A stretch of DNA of 64,000 nt from Gillisia lutea (lineage in GTDB: Bacteria > Bacteroidota > Bacteroidia > Flavobacteriales > Flavobacteriaceae). Location: positions 912,759 through 976,758 of the forward strand of contig NZ_JAKGTH010000006.1 in NCBI RefSeq assembly GCF_021568705.1, read 5' to 3'. A model generated the notes under the pieces. It was not told the origin of the DNA, searched no databases, and saw nothing but the letters and a program-made list of their open reading frames with translations. Positions 62,102 through 64,000 of this stretch are shown piece after piece; position 1 is the first letter of the stretch, and each line of letters starts with the position of its first letter. The position numbers were made by a program, and so were the translations under genes.

Positions 62102-64000
62102 ATGAAGCAATTAGCAATTCTACTTTTTTTTTTATTTACAGGGTCTTTAAGTTATAGTCAGGATCTAGAAAAAGATTTATCCACTTTGGGCAGGCCACAG
62201 CAGCAAGACTCTCTTCAAAAGCCCCCTATCACAGCTTACAAAATTATAAGTATCATGAATGATACTACTTTTCTCGATACCACACTCACTATCCAAAAAG
62301 ATTATAAGTTTAATTATCTGCGTAAAGATAATTTTGAATTACTTCCGTTTGCCAATGTGGGCCAAACTTACAATTCTTTATCTCACAATTCCAAAGATGA
62401 AAATTTACTGCCTCAGTTTGGAGCTAGAGCAAGGCATTATAACTTTATGGAAGTCGAGGATATTTATTATTATGAAGTTCCTACTCCGCTAACAGAGCTA
62501 TTTTTCAAAACGGTTCCGGAGCAAGGTCAGAACTTGGACGCTTTATTTACTGTAAATACTTCAGAGCGTCTTAATTTTATGATCGCTTACAAAGGCCTTA
62601 GGTCTCTGGGCAATTATCAAAATTCTTTGGTAAGTACGGGGAATTTTAGGTTCGGAATCAATTACCGAACTCCTAACGGAAAGTATTATGTGAGATCCCA
62701 TTTCGTTTCTCAAGATCTATTAAATAGGGAGAGTGGAGGTTTGAACGACCAGGCTTTAGCACAATATTTATCAAAAGAATCAGAATTTGATGATCGTTCT
62801 TTACTGGAAATGCAGTTTGAAAATGCAGAGAATGTTCTGTTTGGCAAAAGATTTTATCTTAATCATCAATTCTACTTTTTAAAGGCAAAAAATAACCAGA
62901 TTGAACTTGAGCACGTTCTCGATTTTAGTGATAAAAAGTTTATCTATCGGCAGGATGCTGCATCGGCATTATTTGGAGACTCTTATAGGGCAAGCAATCT
63001 TCGAGATGAAGTTAAGCTACGTCACATAGATAATTTAGTTAAACTGAGATATCAAAACAACCTTTTAGGACAGTTGGCAGTAAAAGCTGGAGTAAGTTAT
63101 TATAATTATGGTTACAATTCTGTAGTTATTCTTGAAGACCAAACCATAGGAAACCGTTTAAAAGGTGAAAACTATTCTTTTGGTGCTGAATATTCCAATA
63201 CTTTTAGCGGATTCGAAATTTATGGGGATGCTATGGCGAATCTTGTGGGAGATTTTACCGGGTATTATTTTACAGCAGGTTTGGGGTATAATATAAATGA
63301 AAATAATGCACTAAAAGTTGAAATCAATACCAACGAAAGAAAGCCAAATTATAATTTCCTTTTAAACCAAAGCGATTACCGTAATTATAACTGGCAAACT
63401 GATTTCGATAATCAGAACTCCCAAAATTTGAGTTTCAAATTACAATCTAAGAATATTGCAAATATTACCGGGGAGATTGCTCGAATAGGTAACTATGCCT
63501 ATTTCGCTAAGGGTGAAGATAACGGGGTTAAGCCGTCTCAGTCGGGGAGTAATGTGAGTTATCTAAAATTAAAGGTTAAAAAGCAATTTGACTTTGGCAA
63601 ATTTTCTCTTGCTAATACAATAATGTATCAAAATGTGTCCGAAGGTAAAGATGTACTTAATCTTCCGTCTTTTGTTACAAGGAATTCCTTTTTTTATAAA
63701 GACCATTGGTTTCAAAGAGCACTTTATTTGCAAACCGGTTTCACGCTTAAATATTTCACCTCTTATAATATGAATGGCTACGATCCGGTTTTAGCCGAAT
63801 TCTATGTGCAAAATGAGCAGAAACTTGGGGATTTCCCGGTGGTAGATTTTTTCTTTAATGCCAAGGTCAAGCAAACCAGGATCTTTTTTAAGCTGGAACA
63901 CCTTAACGAACTTATAAATACCAACAACAATTTCTCTGCTCCTTCATACCCTTACCGCGACTTCCTAGTCCGCTTCGGTTTGGTATGGGATTTCTTTTTA
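62102..64000 (+). CDS. Putative porin, cut by the right edge
   Basis: 633 codons from an ATG at 62102, open to the last base of the window. A signal peptide (about 1-20, ending SYSQ) precedes an outer-membrane barrel rich in alternating aromatic strands. The PFANVGQTYN stretch and the ADYYF-like family pattern match the Bacteroidota putative-porin group. The last visible residues, RFGLVWDFFL, look like a C-terminal barrel-insertion signal, so the stop should be just beyond the edge. It may be a general or nutrient porin. A strong terminator separates it from the SusD gene. Confidence 0.8.
   Translation, partial: MKQLAILLFFLFTGSLSYSQDLEKDLSTLGRPQQQDSLQKPPITAYKIISIMNDTTFLDTTLTIQKDYKFNYLRKDNFELLPFANVGQTYNSLSHNSKDENLLPQFGARARHYNFMEVEDIYYYEVPTPLTELFFKTVPEQGQNLDALFTVNTSERLNFMIAYKGLRSLGNYQNSLVSTGNFRFGINYRTPNGKYYVRSHFVSQDLLNRESGGLNDQALAQYLSKESEFDDRSLLEMQFENAENVLFGKRFYLNHQFYFLKAKNNQIELEHVLDFSDKKFIYRQDAASALFGDSYRASNLRDEVKLRHIDNLVKLRYQNNLLGQLAVKAGVSYYNYGYNSVVILEDQTIGNRLKGENYSFGAEYSNTFSGFEIYGDAMANLVGDFTGYYFTAGLGYNINENNALKVEINTNERKPNYNFLLNQSDYRNYNWQTDFDNQNSQNLSFKLQSKNIANITGEIARIGNYAYFAKGEDNGVKPSQSGSNVSYLKLKVKKQFDFGKFSLANTIMYQNVSEGKDVLNLPSFVTRNSFFYKDHWFQRALYLQTGFTLKYFTSYNMNGYDPVLAEFYVQNEQKLGDFPVVDFFFNAKVKQTRIFFKLEHLNELINTNNNFSAPSYPYRDFLVRFGLVWDFFL

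Noticed and set aside
62259..62492. A 77-codon plus-strand frame near the right end
   Set aside because: It lies out of frame inside the putative porin, whose own frame is open from 62102 to the end of the window.
1..64000. CRISPR arrays, insertion sequences, prophage, toxin-antitoxin pairs or a T9SS C-terminal sorting domain
   Set aside because: I looked for repeats, transposase or integrase motifs and typical T9SS C-terminal tails in the secreted proteins and saw none. The right-edge porin is too incomplete to judge its last residues fully.

Overview
The window looks like chromosomal DNA of a marine-type Flavobacteriaceae (Bacteroidota). It is AT-rich with dense gene packing. The clues are a SusC/SusD pair, a type III pantothenate kinase, a class II HMG-CoA reductase beside a GYDIA-type GHMP kinase, exosortase F with its partner, an HYC_CC_PP protein, a putative porin, and promoters of the Bacteroidota type (TTTG, about 20 bp, TAnnTTTG). 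Gramella/Christiangramia-like is my best guess, but no search was run. No insertion sequence, prophage, CRISPR array or rRNA was seen. No stretch longer than 300 bases lacks a gene.

Layout. 1-1052: the end of a histidine kinase and a receiver-only response regulator. 1070-1249: a shared terminator, tRNA-Phe and its promoter on the minus strand. 1300-8930: coaX, an outer-membrane protein, a TPR protein, lptC, a small membrane protein, a CNNM/CorC protein and a PpiD-like foldase. These are mostly envelope genes in one direction. 9031-11301 (minus): mevalonate-pathway genes. 11491-17629: a DPP-IV-type peptidase, two tandem POT peptide transporters and a thioredoxin-like protein, a peptide-use block. 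17633-22494 (minus): comEC, an NlpC/P60 hydrolase, lpxB, a small membrane protein and surE. 22626-24779: a tail-specific protease. 25058-32097 (minus): purH, mreB, mreC, mreD, PBP2 and rodA, the cell-elongation machinery. 32240-35103: a MacB-like permease, fRMsr and exosortase F with its associated protein.

35219-47516 is the most accessory-looking part and the best candidate for an incompletely described system. It is a copper/silver handling cluster. It holds an HYC_CC_PP protein, an unusually long CusA-type RND pump, its TolC partner, a CusB adaptor with a metal-binding N-terminus and a DUF3347 C-terminus, a 42-residue membrane peptide coupled to cusB, a DUF305 membrane protein, a stand-alone DUF3347 lipoprotein, an AraC-type regulator with a CxxC HMA-like N-terminus, a 16-cysteine copper-storage-like protein and a CopA P1B-ATPase. 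The parts could cover sensing, cytosolic storage, export across the inner membrane and export across the outer membrane.

47586-64000 returns to housekeeping and surface genes: a Spy/CpxP-like protein, a large zinc metalloprotease lipoprotein, lysS, a Pmp3-type peptide, lipB, an AlkD-like protein, a beta-propeller lipoprotein, rnhB, a SusC/SusD pair and a putative porin cut by the right edge.
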